Source: DASCNA01 sp036011305 (GTDB taxonomy: Bacteria > Verrucomicrobiota > Lentisphaeria > Victivallales > GWF2-38-69). Taken from it: a DNA stretch of 52,401 nt. Made by a program: the position numbers and the translations under genes. The first letter of the stretch is position 1; the number at the start of each line of letters is the position of its first letter. Shown here in pieces: positions 33,304 to 42,860 of the stretch. Below the pieces are notes generated by a model that was not told where the DNA came from, made no database searches, and saw nothing but the letters and a program-made list of their open reading frames with translations. Location of the stretch: contig DASCNA010000265.1 of assembly GCA_036011305.1 (NCBI GenBank), forward strand, positions 1-52,401, read 5' to 3'.

Positions 33304-34911
33304 TTATATGTGTAATGTCATAAGAAATTCAATGTTGTTTTTAACTTTTTTCATTTTACTTATTATAAGTTCCATAGCTTCTATCGGAGGTACACCGCTT
33401 AAAGCTTTTCTTAAACCCCAAACCTTCTGTAATTCATCAGGATGTAAAAGAAGTTCTTCTTTTCTTGTTCCGCTTTTTTCAACGTTGATTGCAGGGTAAA
33501 CTCTTCTGTCAACAAGTCTGCGGTCAAGGTTAAGCTCCATATTTCCTGTTCCTTTGAATTCTTCAAAGATAACTTCATCCATTCTACTTCCTGTATCGAT
33601 TAGAGCTGTTGCTATAATTGTAAGACTGCCACCTGTGGAATCAATATTTCTAGCAGCACCAAAAAATCTTTTAGGCTTATGAAGAGCGTTTGCGTCAACA
33701 CCACCGGAAAGGATTTTACCACTATGTGGTTGAAGGGTATTATAAGCTCTGGCTAGCCTTGTTATGCTGTCAAGCAGGATTACTACATCTTGTTTGTATT
33801 CAACCATACGTTTAGCTTTTTCGATAACCATTTCAGCAACCTGGACATGTCTTTCCGGCGGTTCATCGAAAGTTGATGAAATAACTTCAGCATCTACGGA
33901 TCTTTTCATATCAGTAACTTCTTCAGGTCTTTCATCAATCAGAAGTACTATAAGGTATACTTCAGGATTATTTTTTGAGATACTGTTAGCTAGTTTCTGA
34001 AGAAGAACTGTTTTTCCTGTCCTAGGAGGAGCTACAATAAGTCCTCTCTGCCCTTTACCTATGGGGGTTACTAAGTCTACTATTCGAGTGCTTAATTCAT
34101 TTGTATCTGTTTCCAGAACAAGCCTTTCAGTAGGAAAATAGGGGGTTAGATTTTTAAACGGTATTATTTCTCTTTTCTTTTCCGGAGGTTCATTATTGAT
34201 GGATTCAACCTTGAGCATAGCAAAGAAACGTTCTTTTTCTCTCGGTTGTCTAATCTGCCCAGCAATAAAATCACCTGTTTTTAGTGAAAATCTTCTGATT
34301 TGTGATGGGCTTAAATAAATATCTTCAGGACAGGGGAGGTAGCTGTAACTTGCTGATCTTAAAAATCCGAATCCGTCTGGAAGTATTTCTAGAAAACCAC
34401 TTCCGTACATTAAACCGTTTTTGACTGCATTTGCCTTCAATATTTCAAATATAAGTTCCGGTTTTTCTAAAGCACCAAGACCTACGATATCTAAATTTTT
34501 ACCCATCTCCACGAGTTCCTGCATATCTTTTGCCTGAAGTTCGCTGAGATCTAAGCTAGGAGCTGTCTTGTCTCTATACTGATGATAATCATCTTTATTC
34601 TTTTTGTAATTATTTTTCTTGTAAGATTTCTTAAAGTTATTTTTTTGGCTATTATTTTGTGACTGTTTCTGCTGTTCAGCACTCTGTTCTTTTTCTTTTG
34701 GAGCAGTTTGTTCATTTGTCTGTTCTTTTGTTTCTGCTTCTTTTTTTTCTGGAGTTGGTGAGTCAGTTTTTTCTACAGTTATTTCTTCTTTTTTTTCTTC
34801 AGCAGGTTTAGCTGTTTTTTTGACAACTCTTTTTTTTACAGTTTTTTTCGGTTCAGTATTTTCAGCTTGAACTTCATCTTTAGGTGGTTCAGCATCTTTT
34901 TTTGTAGGCAT
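33304..34911 (-). CDS. rho: Transcription termination factor Rho with long N-terminal extension
   Basis: Rho is an RNA-dependent helicase that ends transcription. Residues about 119-240 hold the Rho N-domain and the cold-shock-like RNA-binding fold (GFGFLRSASYSYLPCPEDIYLS at about 181-202, shown by GFGFLR and EDIYLSPSQIRRF); the motor domain has Walker A APPRTGKT (294-301), LLDSITRLARAYN and the Q/R loops. An N-terminal extension of about 115 residues, made of Lys, Glu, Pro, Thr, Gln and Asn, precedes it; such inserts occur in several phyla and may add RNA contacts. The ATG lies one base after the coaE stop, so the two are coupled. Confidence 0.95.
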   Translation of the reverse strand: MPTKKDAEPPKDEVQAENTEPKKTVKKRVVKKTAKPAEEKKEEITVEKTDSPTPEKKEAETKEQTNEQTAPKEKEQSAEQQKQSQNNSQKNNFKKSYKKNNYKKNKDDYHQYRDKTAPSLDLSELQAKDMQELVEMGKNLDIVGLGALEKPELIFEILKANAVKNGLMYGSGFLEILPDGFGFLRSASYSYLPCPEDIYLSPSQIRRFSLKTGDFIAGQIRQPREKERFFAMLKVESINNEPPEKKREIIPFKNLTPYFPTERLVLETDTNELSTRIVDLVTPIGKGQRGLIVAPPRTGKTVLLQKLANSISKNNPEVYLIVLLIDERPEEVTDMKRSVDAEVISSTFDEPPERHVQVAEMVIEKAKRMVEYKQDVVILLDSITRLARAYNTLQPHSGKILSGGVDANALHKPKRFFGAARNIDSTGGSLTIIATALIDTGSRMDEVIFEEFKGTGNMELNLDRRLVDRRVYPAINVEKSGTRKEELLLHPDELQKVWGLRKALSGVPPIEAMELIISKMKKVKNNIEFLMTLHI

Positions 34912-34912
34912 A

Positions 34913-35512
34913 TTAAATTTCCTTTTCTATGTTAATTTTTAATTGTTTGCATTGTAATTTTAAATATTCAATATCTCCGCTGTTGATTATCCCGTAATCT
35001 GACAGTTCCAGTTTAATATCTTCCGATAGCTGGGCTTTGAGACGTTTGTTGATATGATCAATATTCCAGTTTCTTTTTTTAAGCCTCTCTATCTGAACGT
35101 TTTTGTGTGACCAGATAGCAATAGTTTTTCTGAAGTTAGTATGCATTCCTGTTTCGAATAGTAGAGGTATATCAAAAATTATTAATTTGTCTTTATTGTT
35201 ATCGGCAATTTCCTGTCCTTTTTTGAATACTATTGGATGAATAATACTGTTCAGCCATTGTAATTCTTTTTCATCGCTAAAAACGATTTCAGCTATATTT
35301 TTTCTATTTACTTTATTATTGACTAATATTTTATCGCCCCATCTTGTAAGTATTTTACTTTCAAACAATTTGTCTGGTTCATCATAAAGTTGATGGCATA
35401 TTTCGTCTGAATCAATTATTAAACAGCCTAATTCATTAAATATTTTAAGGGCTGTACTTTTACCGCAGCCTATTCCACCTGTTAAAGCGACCATTTTATT
35501 GAATTTTTTCAT
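34913..35512 (-). CDS. coaE: Dephospho-CoA kinase
   Basis: CoaE phosphorylates dephospho-CoA with ATP, the last step of coenzyme A synthesis. The 199-residue protein has the P-loop TGGIGCGKST (11-20), the substrate site IDSDEICHQLY and the lid region IFDIPLLFETG. Length is typical. First gene of the minus-strand group coaE-rho-zinc ribbon-ftsB-like. Its divergent partner is the Nudix gene 225 bp away. Confidence 0.93.
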   Translation of the reverse strand: MKKFNKMVALTGGIGCGKSTALKIFNELGCLIIDSDEICHQLYDEPDKLFESKILTRWGDKILVNNKVNRKNIAEIVFSDEKELQWLNSIIHPIVFKKGQEIADNNKDKLIIFDIPLLFETGMHTNFRKTIAIWSHKNVQIERLKKRNWNIDHINKRLKAQLSEDIKLELSDYGIINSGDIEYLKLQCKQLKINIEKEI

Positions 35513-35632
35513 TATGGCTTGATCGTAGAATTTAATTGCTTTGCATAAAATAGATTGAATTATTTTTCTTATATAAAATCTTAAATAGACTCGTACTTAG
35601 AAAAAACGGGTAGAATTTAAGAGAAATTTAAT

Positions 35633-35660
35633 TTGAATAGTAATTATAAAAAAGTATAAT
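35633..35660 (+). promoter_or_regulatory. Promoter of the Nudix gene
   Basis: TTGAAT (35633-35638), 16-base spacer, perfect TATAAT (35655-35660). The start codon at 35738 leaves a leader of about 70 bases with GAGAGAGAAAG as ribosome site. Confidence 0.6.
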
Positions 35661-35737
35661 ATTCGAATATATAAAATCAAGTAGAAAAAGATAATATTTA
35701 TTAAATAAAAAGAGTTTTTGAGAGAGAAAGAATAGAT

Positions 35738-36298
35738 ATGCCCAAAATACTGAAAAAAGAGACGAAATTTGAAGGCAAATGGTTGAGGTTTGAGGAAATT
35801 ACTTATGAGGATTCTAAAAACAGAATAAGAAAATGGGAAAATGTAAATAGAACCACTAATGGCGCAGTTGTTATAATAGCTAAAATAATACAGTCAAACA
35901 AATTTATTTTAATACGACAGTATAGACCGCCTATAGATAATTATATAATAGAGTTTCCTGCAGGTTTAATTGATGAAGGTGAAGAATTAACTACAACAGC
36001 TTTGAGAGAGTTAATGGAGGAAACAGGTTATAAAGGATACGTGAAAGAAATCAGTGAACCTGTATACAGTTCACCTGGACTAAGTGATGAATCTTTATCC
36101 CTTGTGTTTGTAGAAGTAGACGGAAGTTTAGTTGAAAATAAAAATCCTAAACAAAAAATAGAACCTACAGAAGATATTGAAGTAATTTTAGTGGAAGCAG
36201 ATAATCTGAATGAATTTATTTCTGATAAGATAAAATCAGGAGATTATATTGATGCAAAACTTATGACTTTTATTACAGCAAATAAATTATCTAATTAA
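35738..36298 (+). CDS. Nudix hydrolase, ADP-ribose pyrophosphatase-like
   Basis: The 186-residue protein contains a complete Nudix box from Gly76 to Tyr98 (GLIDEGEE, then ALRELMEETGY) with the metal-binding Glu residues in RELMEE (90-95). Upstream VIIAKI and IRQYRPP, and YSSPGLSDE after the box, are as in ADP-ribose pyrophosphatases (NudF). It would hydrolyse ADP-ribose or ADP-sugars to AMP and sugar phosphate. Followed by a decayed gene, so it probably stands alone. Confidence 0.88.
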   Translation: MPKILKKETKFEGKWLRFEEITYEDSKNRIRKWENVNRTTNGAVVIIAKIIQSNKFILIRQYRPPIDNYIIEFPAGLIDEGEELTTTALRELMEETGYKGYVKEISEPVYSSPGLSDESLSLVFVEVDGSLVENKNPKQKIEPTEDIEVILVEADNLNEFISDKIKSGDYIDAKLMTFITANKLSN

Positions 36299-36434
36299 TA
36301 TTTTATTGCAAATCAAACTCGTTTTTAAATTCATGACTGGATATTCCGTGTTGGTCATTGGATATTCAGAAAACTAGAAACATATATACTTGAATTATTT
36401 TATAAATTATGGATATTGTTGTATAACATGAGTA

Positions 36435-36763
36435 ATTAATAGGAAATGTTCTTACTGTAGTATTCTGTTATTTTTTTTGATTAGTTCCGTGACATTACCG
36501 ATAAATTGGTTTTGATTAATTATTTTAGGAGTTTTTCAGGTGGGGTTATAATATATGTACTGTTTGTAATGGCAATTAAACGTGTTACAGCATTACAGGG
36601 TATTATGATACCGTTGATTGAGCCGGTTTTAAATCCAATTTGGTTTTTTTATTTTATGGAGAAGTACCCGGGCATTGAGTATAATTTGGATGTATTGTAG
36701 TTTTTGCTGCGTTATTGCTCGGATCTTTTAGTATTATAAAATCTTCATACAAGTTAATTTAAG
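36435..36763 (+). pseudogene. Decayed EamA/DMT-family transporter (C-terminal part)
   Basis: Pieces of an EamA permease appear in changing frames: GNVLTVVF (about 36441), LFFLISSVTLPINWF then a stop, LIILGVFQVGL then a stop (about 36513-36548), YVLFVMAIKRVTALQG with IPLIEPVLNPIWFFYFME (in the 64-codon frame 36506-36700), and IVVFAALLLGSFSIIKSS to a TAA near 36761. At least three frame changes and internal stops show a broken gene; the N-terminal half is gone. EamA proteins carry ten helices and export small metabolites. The rest of the 36299-36894 gap is AT-rich, with a short direct repeat (TGGATATTC, about 36340 and 36358). Confidence 0.85.
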
Positions 36764-36894
36764 GCTTTAGTTGCGAGTTTGTATCTCAAATAAATATCTT
36801 TATTTATTGAAATAGTAATTGGCATATATATATTTTATAGTTTTAATATATACAAAATCTTTTTATCATAATTTCTCAGGAGAAAAGTAAGGCT

Positions 36895-37533
36895 ATGGCA
36901 AAAAAAAGACAGAATAAGAATTTTAAATCCGTTGACCTGATATCCAAAGAGTTGGATGCTGTTGATAATTTTTTGTTGAAACACTGGAAATTATATGTTT
37001 ATATTGCCATAGGTATTGTGATTATAGTGGGAGCTGTCTTGCTTGTAAGTGATTATCATAGTAATTTAGGAAAGCAGGCTGTAATCGAAATTGAAAATGC
37101 ATCAACTGTTCAAACTCTTCAGAATGTTATAAAAAAATATCCTGATGCTGAACTTACAAAATATTCAAGACTTAAACTTGCAGCTCTTTTGATAAAAAAT
37201 AATGAATATAAAGAAGCAGCAGAAGTTTATAATGAACTCAGCAAAGGAGACCTTAACACTTATCCTGCTTCAATAGCAAAAGTGAATGAAGCTTATGCCA
37301 TAGAAAAACAGGGCAATAAAAAACAGGCTGCAGAACTGCTTGCAGCACTCACTAAAGAAGATATTCCGTTAGTGGTAAGATGTCAGGCAGAATATGCTGC
37401 AGGAAGAATTTACTATGAACTGGGAGATGTAAGTAAAGCTAAACCTTTTCTACAGGAAGCGGCAGCTGTAAACCAGCAGGAATGTGCTGGTTGGCCAACA
37501 CTAGCCGGAAGCTTACTGAATAGAATAAATTAA
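36895..37533 (+). CDS. Membrane-anchored TPR protein, YfgM-like
   Basis: The 212-residue protein has a basic cytoplasmic N-terminus, one membrane helix (about 34-54), and a periplasmic region of helical TPR-like repeats (YSRLKLAALLIKNNEYKEAAEVYNEL, seen as LAALLIKNNEYKEAAEVY; VRCQAEYAAGRIYYELGDVSKAKPF, seen as AAGRIYYELGDVSKAKPF). YfgM-type proteins assist protein traffic at the Sec translocon; the match is in layout and the start of the TPR region. AGGAG 17 bases and AAGG 8 bases before the ATG provide the ribosome site. It precedes the SpoU methyltransferase by 27 bp. Confidence 0.75.
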   Translation: MAKKRQNKNFKSVDLISKELDAVDNFLLKHWKLYVYIAIGIVIIVGAVLLVSDYHSNLGKQAVIEIENASTVQTLQNVIKKYPDAELTKYSRLKLAALLIKNNEYKEAAEVYNELSKGDLNTYPASIAKVNEAYAIEKQGNKKQAAELLAALTKEDIPLVVRCQAEYAAGRIYYELGDVSKAKPFLQEAAAVNQQECAGWPTLAGSLLNRIN

Positions 37534-37560
37534 TTTGATTAGAACAGTAATCTGTAAGCA

Positions 37561-38328
37561 TTGGAAATAAAATTGAATCATTTTAGCAAAAATCAGGAAA
37601 AACTTGTAAGAGGTTTATATAAAAAGAAAAAGAGGCTGGAGCATAAGTTATGCATATGTGAAGGTTTAAGATCCTGTAGAGAATTGTATAATTTTAGACC
37701 TGAGATAATAAAGTTTGCTGTTGCAGTAAATAATATTGATGTTGAATATTTTAAAGGTATTGATTTTTATTTACTTGATAAAAGCGCTTTTGAAAAAATT
37801 TCAGCCACTGTCAGTACGCAGGGAATTATCTTTATTGTAGAAATTCCGGAAAAAATAATAGAGGATATGTTAAATGTCCCATTTATATTTGTGTTGGACA
37901 AAATAGCTGATCCCGGTAATTTCGGAACAATCCTGAGAACATGTGCTGCAGTGGGGCTGAGAGATATATGGTATTCGAAAGGAAGTGTTGATCCATATTC
38001 AGAAAAAACTATCAGATCTGCCTTGTCTGCACAATTTACTCTTAATTTACATGAATATGACAGTTTAAGCAGCTTGCTTGCTTCTGCCGATAAGAATGGA
38101 TATAACAGTATTTACAGGACAGAACCTATAAATGGTAAAAATTGTTTTGAAGAAGGAAAACTTTTTAAAAAAAGCGTAATAATATTTGGGAATGAAGCTA
38201 ATGGAGTAGAAGAAATAAAGAATTCTATACCACTTAATATACCTATGCCAGGCGGATTTGAATCTTTAAATGTTGCACAGGCTGTTACAGTCATTTTATT
38301 TGAAGCTGTAAGACGTAAGATTCTCTGA
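37561..38328 (+). CDS. SpoU/TrmH-family RNA 2'-O-methyltransferase
   Basis: Knotted SAM-dependent methyltransferase that modifies a ribose in rRNA or tRNA. The 255-residue protein has an N-terminal substrate-binding domain and the three SPOUT motifs: DKIADPGNFGTILRTCAAVG (I; about 119-138), FGNEANGVEE (II; about 211-220) and IPMPGGFESLNVAQAVTVILFE (III; shown by PMPGGFESLNVAQA). It resembles the 23S rRNA Gm2251-like group, but the target cannot be fixed. The gene starts with TTG; no in-frame ATG lies near, and no strong ribosome site is seen. Confidence 0.88.
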   Translation: MEIKLNHFSKNQEKLVRGLYKKKKRLEHKLCICEGLRSCRELYNFRPEIIKFAVAVNNIDVEYFKGIDFYLLDKSAFEKISATVSTQGIIFIVEIPEKIIEDMLNVPFIFVLDKIADPGNFGTILRTCAAVGLRDIWYSKGSVDPYSEKTIRSALSAQFTLNLHEYDSLSSLLASADKNGYNSIYRTEPINGKNCFEEGKLFKKSVIIFGNEANGVEEIKNSIPLNIPMPGGFESLNVAQAVTVILFEAVRRKIL

Positions 38329-38403
38329 TTTATCTTTTTTTATGTTCTAAAAGCTTTCCAGTAATTTAGAATTATTTATTGTATAAATTAATTCTATATT
38401 TTA

Positions 38404-38412
38404 TGATATAAT
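38404..38412 (+). promoter_or_regulatory. Extended -10 promoter upstream of parE
   Basis: TGATATAAT matches the extended -10 consensus (TG-n-TATAAT) exactly, 35 bp before the parE ATG. There is no good -35 box, which extended -10 promoters can do without. Confidence 0.55.
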
Positions 38413-38447
38413 GTAAACGAATTTACTAATTTTTTGTTATTGAGAAA

Positions 38448-40247
38448 ATGAATAAAGACAATCAGTATACTGAAGACAAAATCAAGACATTGAGTTCATT
38501 AGAGCACATTAGAACTCGGCCTGGAATGTATATTGGAAGAATGGGGGACGGTGTACATCCTGACGATGGTATTTATGTTCTTTTTAAAGAAATTGTAGAT
38601 AACAGTATTGATGAATTTATAATGGGAGCCGGTAAACGGATCGATATTGCAATTGATGAAAACAGTGTCGAGATTCGAGATTTCGGAAGAGGTATTCCTC
38701 TTGGGAAGGTAATTGACTGTGTATCAATTATTAATACAGGAGGGAAATTTAATGATGATGTATTTCAGTTTTCTGTAGGTTTGAACGGTGTTGGAACAAA
38801 GGCTGTCAATGCTTTGTCTGAAGCATTTACTGTTACGTCACATAGAGAAGGCAGATTTTTTAGCGCATCTTTTAAAGATGGCACAATTACCCATAAGGAA
38901 GAAGGAGATACAGAAGAAAAAAACGGAACTAAAGTTGTATTTATGCCATCTAATGAAGTTTTTCCTAAATACGCATTTGATTTAGACTACATAAAAAAAC
39001 GCTTATGGATGTACGCGTATCTAAATAGCGGATTATCTCTATATTTTAATGAAGAGAGATTTTATTCCAGGACAGGTCTACAGGATCTAATAGAAAATGA
39101 AGTTGGCGAGGACAAGCTTTACGATATTATCCATTACAAGGACAATACACTTGAGTTTGCTTTCTGTCATACTACAAATTATGGTGAAAATCATTATTCT
39201 TTTGTGAATGGACAGTACACTAATGATGGAGGAACCCATCTTTCAGCATTCCGTGAAGGTATACTGAAGGGCGTTAATGAATATGCAGGTAAAAATTTTC
39301 AGGGTTCGGATGTTAGAGATGGAATAGTTGGTTCTGTAGCAATAAAAATTAAAGAACCAATCTTTGAATCACAGACTAAAAACAAACTGGGGAATACTGA
39401 TATTAAAGGATGGATTGTAGCTACTGTAAAACAGTCTGTTTCTGATTACCTGCACAAGCATACCGATGATGCAGAAATTCTGCTGGAAAAAATTTCTCAT
39501 AATGAAAAAGTCAGAAAAGATATACAGGCAGTAAAAAAGCAGTCCAAAGAAAAGGCTAAAAGAATGTCTTTGAAAATTCCTAAACTCAAAGATTGTAAAT
39601 ACCACCTAGATGGGAAAAATATAAAAGGCAAAGATTCAATGCTTTTTCTAACTGAAGGAGATTCAGCTGCAGGTTCAATGGTGACATGTCGTAATGTTGA
39701 AACCCAGGCTATTTTTTCATTGAGGGGAAAGCCTCTAAATACTTTCGGAGAATCCTTTGATAAAATTTATAAAAATGAAGAACTTTATTATGTGATGCAG
39801 GCTCTTAATATTGAAGAAGACATGGACTATCTGAGATATGAGAAGGTTGTTATTGCTACTGATTCAGATGTTGACGGACTGCATATCAGGAACCTGCTTA
39901 TTACTTTTTTTCTTACATTTTTTGAACAACTGGTTTTATCAGGTCATTTGTATATATTGGAAACTCCACTGTTCAGGACAAGAAATAAAAAAGAAACAAT
40001 TTATTGTTATAATGAAATGGAGAGAGACAAGGCCGTAAAAAAACTTGGAAATAAAAGTATTGAGGTAACAAGGTTTAAAGGATTAGGGGAGATTTCTCCC
40101 TCTGAATTCGGACAGTTTATCAGAGAAAATATTCGTTTAATAAAAGTTAACGTAGATTACATGCGTGATGTACCAGAAATTCTTGAGTTTTATATGGGGA
40201 AAAATACACCTGAACGCAGGGATTATATAGTTAAAAATTTAGTTTAG
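38448..40247 (+). CDS. parE: Type IIA topoisomerase subunit B (ParE/GyrB family)
   Basis: ATPase subunit of a type II topoisomerase that unlinks or relaxes DNA. The 599-residue protein has the GHKL ATP site (EIVDNSIDEFIMG about 46-58, FGRGIPLG, VGLNGVGTKAVNAL), the transducer domain and a TOPRIM domain with LTEGDSAAGSM and DSDVDGLHIRNL, then the ending IEVTRFKGLGEI and NTPERRDYIV. It is the short type, without the long GyrB insert, like the ParE-type subunit of Bacteroidetes and Chlamydiae. Adjacent parC (16 bp on) confirms a two-gene operon. Topoisomerase IV is the likeliest name; gyrase would be encoded elsewhere. Confidence 0.9.
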   Translation: MNKDNQYTEDKIKTLSSLEHIRTRPGMYIGRMGDGVHPDDGIYVLFKEIVDNSIDEFIMGAGKRIDIAIDENSVEIRDFGRGIPLGKVIDCVSIINTGGKFNDDVFQFSVGLNGVGTKAVNALSEAFTVTSHREGRFFSASFKDGTITHKEEGDTEEKNGTKVVFMPSNEVFPKYAFDLDYIKKRLWMYAYLNSGLSLYFNEERFYSRTGLQDLIENEVGEDKLYDIIHYKDNTLEFAFCHTTNYGENHYSFVNGQYTNDGGTHLSAFREGILKGVNEYAGKNFQGSDVRDGIVGSVAIKIKEPIFESQTKNKLGNTDIKGWIVATVKQSVSDYLHKHTDDAEILLEKISHNEKVRKDIQAVKKQSKEKAKRMSLKIPKLKDCKYHLDGKNIKGKDSMLFLTEGDSAAGSMVTCRNVETQAIFSLRGKPLNTFGESFDKIYKNEELYYVMQALNIEEDMDYLRYEKVVIATDSDVDGLHIRNLLITFFLTFFEQLVLSGHLYILETPLFRTRNKKETIYCYNEMERDKAVKKLGNKSIEVTRFKGLGEISPSEFGQFIRENIRLIKVNVDYMRDVPEILEFYMGKNTPERRDYIVKNLV

Positions 40248-40263
40248 ATGCAAGAGTAAACAG

Positions 40264-42789
40264 ATGTCGGAATTAGATAAAAATAAAGACAACAAGATAA
40301 ATAATGAGATTGATGCCGCGCAATCTGATCATACTGAAAATCAGCAGGAGAACAGCTCTGCTGATATGGAAAATGACGGAGAGATGGACAGCAATCATCT
40401 AGCTGTAAACGATAATACAAACACTCATCTTAGAAGGCTGATAAGCTATAACTACATTGAGTATGCCTCTTATGTAATTAAAGAGCGCGCGATTCCTGAT
40501 ATTCATGATGGTTTAAAACCTGTTCAGCGACGTATTTTATGGTCTTTACATAAAATGGATGACGGCAAGTTTCATAAAGTAGCAAATATTGTCGGACATA
40601 CAATGCAGTATCATCCACACGGTGATGCTTCTATTTATCAGGCTTTAGTGCATATTGCAAATAAGGATTACTTCATAGAACGGCAGGGTAATTTTGGTAA
40701 TATTTATACAGGAGATTCTGCTGCCGCAGGTAGATATATTGAAGCTAGATTGACTCCACTGGCCAAAGAGACTATGTTTAACTCTGATATTACTTCTTTT
40801 GTAGAATCATACGATGGAAGAAATAAAGAACCTGTGTACTTTCCTGCTAAAATTCCATCTCTGTTAATGTCTGGGCAGGAAGGTATAGCACCTGGCATGA
40901 CTACAATGATTCTATCTCATAACTTTAACGAACTGCTTAGTGCCCAGATATCGATTTTGAAAGATAAGAGCTTTGATCTTTACCCTGATTTCATCCAGGG
41001 CGGCATTATGAATGCATCAGAGTATGATGACGGGTATGGAAAAATTACACTGAGAGCGAAAATAGAACAGGATGGCAGGAAACTGATTATCAAAGAAATT
41101 CCTGCAATGACGACAACTGAGAAACTTATAGCATCAGTAGAAAAGGCAGTTAATAAAAATAAACTGAAAATAAGTTCTATAAGTGATTATACCGCAGAAG
41201 ATGTTGAAATTGAAATAATTCCTGCTCGAGGTTATTCGCCTGAAAAAGCCCTTAAGGCGTTATATGCATATACAGATTGCTCTCTTACCGTGTCATCAAA
41301 TATTTTGGTTATTAAAGACGGATATCCTAAAGTAATGTCTGTTTCCGATGTGTTGAAATTTAATACAAATGCTTTATTGGAGTACTTACGATGGGAACTC
41401 CAGATTGAACTTGACAGGCTTAACGAGAGTTTTCACGACAAGACCCTTGAAAGAATTTTTATTGAGAACAGAATATATAAAAGCATAGAAGAATGTGAAA
41501 CTTACAGTTCCGTTCTGCTGGAAATCAGAAAAGGTTTAGAAAAATTTAAAGATTTACTAAAACGGGAAATAACTGACAAAGATATTGAAAAATTGCTGGC
41601 TATACCTATTAGAAGAATCTCAAAATTTGATATTAACAAAAACAGGAAAGATATTGATGATATTTTAAAGAATATTGAAAAAACCGAAAAAAACCTGAAT
41701 TCAATAAAAAATTATACCATCAGATATATAAGAAGTTTGATTAAGAAATATGGTGATGCCTATCCCAGACATACAGAAATTGAAGATTTTGAACAGATAG
41801 ACAAAAAATCAGCAGCCCTCAGTAATATAAAAGTTGGATGGGACAGGAAAAATTGTTATGTAGGAACAGGTATAAAGAGTGAAGATTCAGTAATGTGCAG
41901 TGAGTTTGATTATATTCTTGGAATAGAAAAAACTGGTAAATTTAAAATACAGTATATTCCTCAAAAGATGTATGTCGGGCGATTATTTTATTTTGGAAAG
42001 TATAAAAAAGATAATATTTTTTCAATTATTTATAAAGAAAAAAAACGCGGAATATATTATGCCAAAAGATGCTGCATTGATAAATTTATTAGGGATAAAC
42101 AGTATAATATTTTACCTTCTGGATGTCAGTTGGAACTGATAATAACAAGAGAAAATTCTGTTTATGAATGCCAAATAACAAAAGGAAGAAAGCATCAGCC
42201 AGATTCAATAGATGTTGACTTTTCTACTGTGCTGATGCGAAGTGTAGGGGCAAGGGGATTTAAACTTACTAATAAAAAAATCCTCAAGTTTAAATATTTA
42301 CGACAGGCTGAGACTATTAGTTCAGAAAGTGAAGATGTATCTGAAGAACATCCTGAAAATACTACTGATGAATCGAATGTTGCAAAAGTTAAGCAAAAAA
42401 AAACTGGTTTAAATTCAAAAAGACATAATTCTGTAAAAGAAATAGACAATGGAGAAGATAATATCAGTGAAAAAACTGAAATCTCAATAGAAAAGCATCG
42501 TGATAATAATAATGAGATAGAGGAAAAAACCGAGCTAAATTCTTCCAAAAAACCAATGCCAGCAAAAAAGAAAACTGTAAAAGAATCTGAATTAGAAGAA
42601 AATTCTGAATCAAAAAATGATACTCCTCCACCCAATAAGAAAGAGAATAAAAAACAGGAAAAAATCTTAGAAAAAAATGACCGAAATGAAGCTGATATGA
42701 AAAAAGAAACTACTTCTTCGGAAAATGATAAAGATAGTATTGACTCGGAAGATGATTGGGGTATAATTCAACCTGACTTAGGCTTTTAA
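40264..42789 (+). CDS. parC: Type IIA topoisomerase subunit A (ParC/GyrA family) with charged tail
   Basis: DNA cleavage subunit partnering ParE. Catalytic Tyr158 is in AAAGRYIEARL; the upstream RAIPDIHDGLKPVQRRILW and GHTMQYHPHGDASIYQALVHI regions (about 77-125) are those that form the active site. After the coiled coil (about 385-500) the C-terminal DNA-wrapping region is short and lacks an obvious GyrA box, consistent with ParC. Two low-complexity regions stand out: residues 1-55 (Asn/Asp/Glu-rich) and about 685-841, rich in Lys, Glu, Ser and Asn and ending DDWGIIQPDLGF. The tail could contact DNA or other proteins. Confidence 0.9.
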   Translation: MSELDKNKDNKINNEIDAAQSDHTENQQENSSADMENDGEMDSNHLAVNDNTNTHLRRLISYNYIEYASYVIKERAIPDIHDGLKPVQRRILWSLHKMDDGKFHKVANIVGHTMQYHPHGDASIYQALVHIANKDYFIERQGNFGNIYTGDSAAAGRYIEARLTPLAKETMFNSDITSFVESYDGRNKEPVYFPAKIPSLLMSGQEGIAPGMTTMILSHNFNELLSAQISILKDKSFDLYPDFIQGGIMNASEYDDGYGKITLRAKIEQDGRKLIIKEIPAMTTTEKLIASVEKAVNKNKLKISSISDYTAEDVEIEIIPARGYSPEKALKALYAYTDCSLTVSSNILVIKDGYPKVMSVSDVLKFNTNALLEYLRWELQIELDRLNESFHDKTLERIFIENRIYKSIEECETYSSVLLEIRKGLEKFKDLLKREITDKDIEKLLAIPIRRISKFDINKNRKDIDDILKNIEKTEKNLNSIKNYTIRYIRSLIKKYGDAYPRHTEIEDFEQIDKKSAALSNIKVGWDRKNCYVGTGIKSEDSVMCSEFDYILGIEKTGKFKIQYIPQKMYVGRLFYFGKYKKDNIFSIIYKEKKRGIYYAKRCCIDKFIRDKQYNILPSGCQLELIITRENSVYECQITKGRKHQPDSIDVDFSTVLMRSVGARGFKLTNKKILKFKYLRQAETISSESEDVSEEHPENTTDESNVAKVKQKKTGLNSKRHNSVKEIDNGEDNISEKTEISIEKHRDNNNEIEEKTELNSSKKPMPAKKKTVKESELEENSESKNDTPPPNKKENKKQEKILEKNDRNEADMKKETTSSENDKDSIDSEDDWGIIQPDLGF

Positions 42790-42860
42790 TTATCGTAAAT
42801 ATAAATATTGCCTGTCTGTTTTAGGTTCATTTCTTAATTCTTATTTAATGCAGTATTATT

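Noticed and set aside
42195..42635. 146-codon minus-strand frame opposite the ParC tail
   Set aside because: Ser/Phe/Leu-rich product is the complement of the Lys/Glu-rich tail; no support as a gene.
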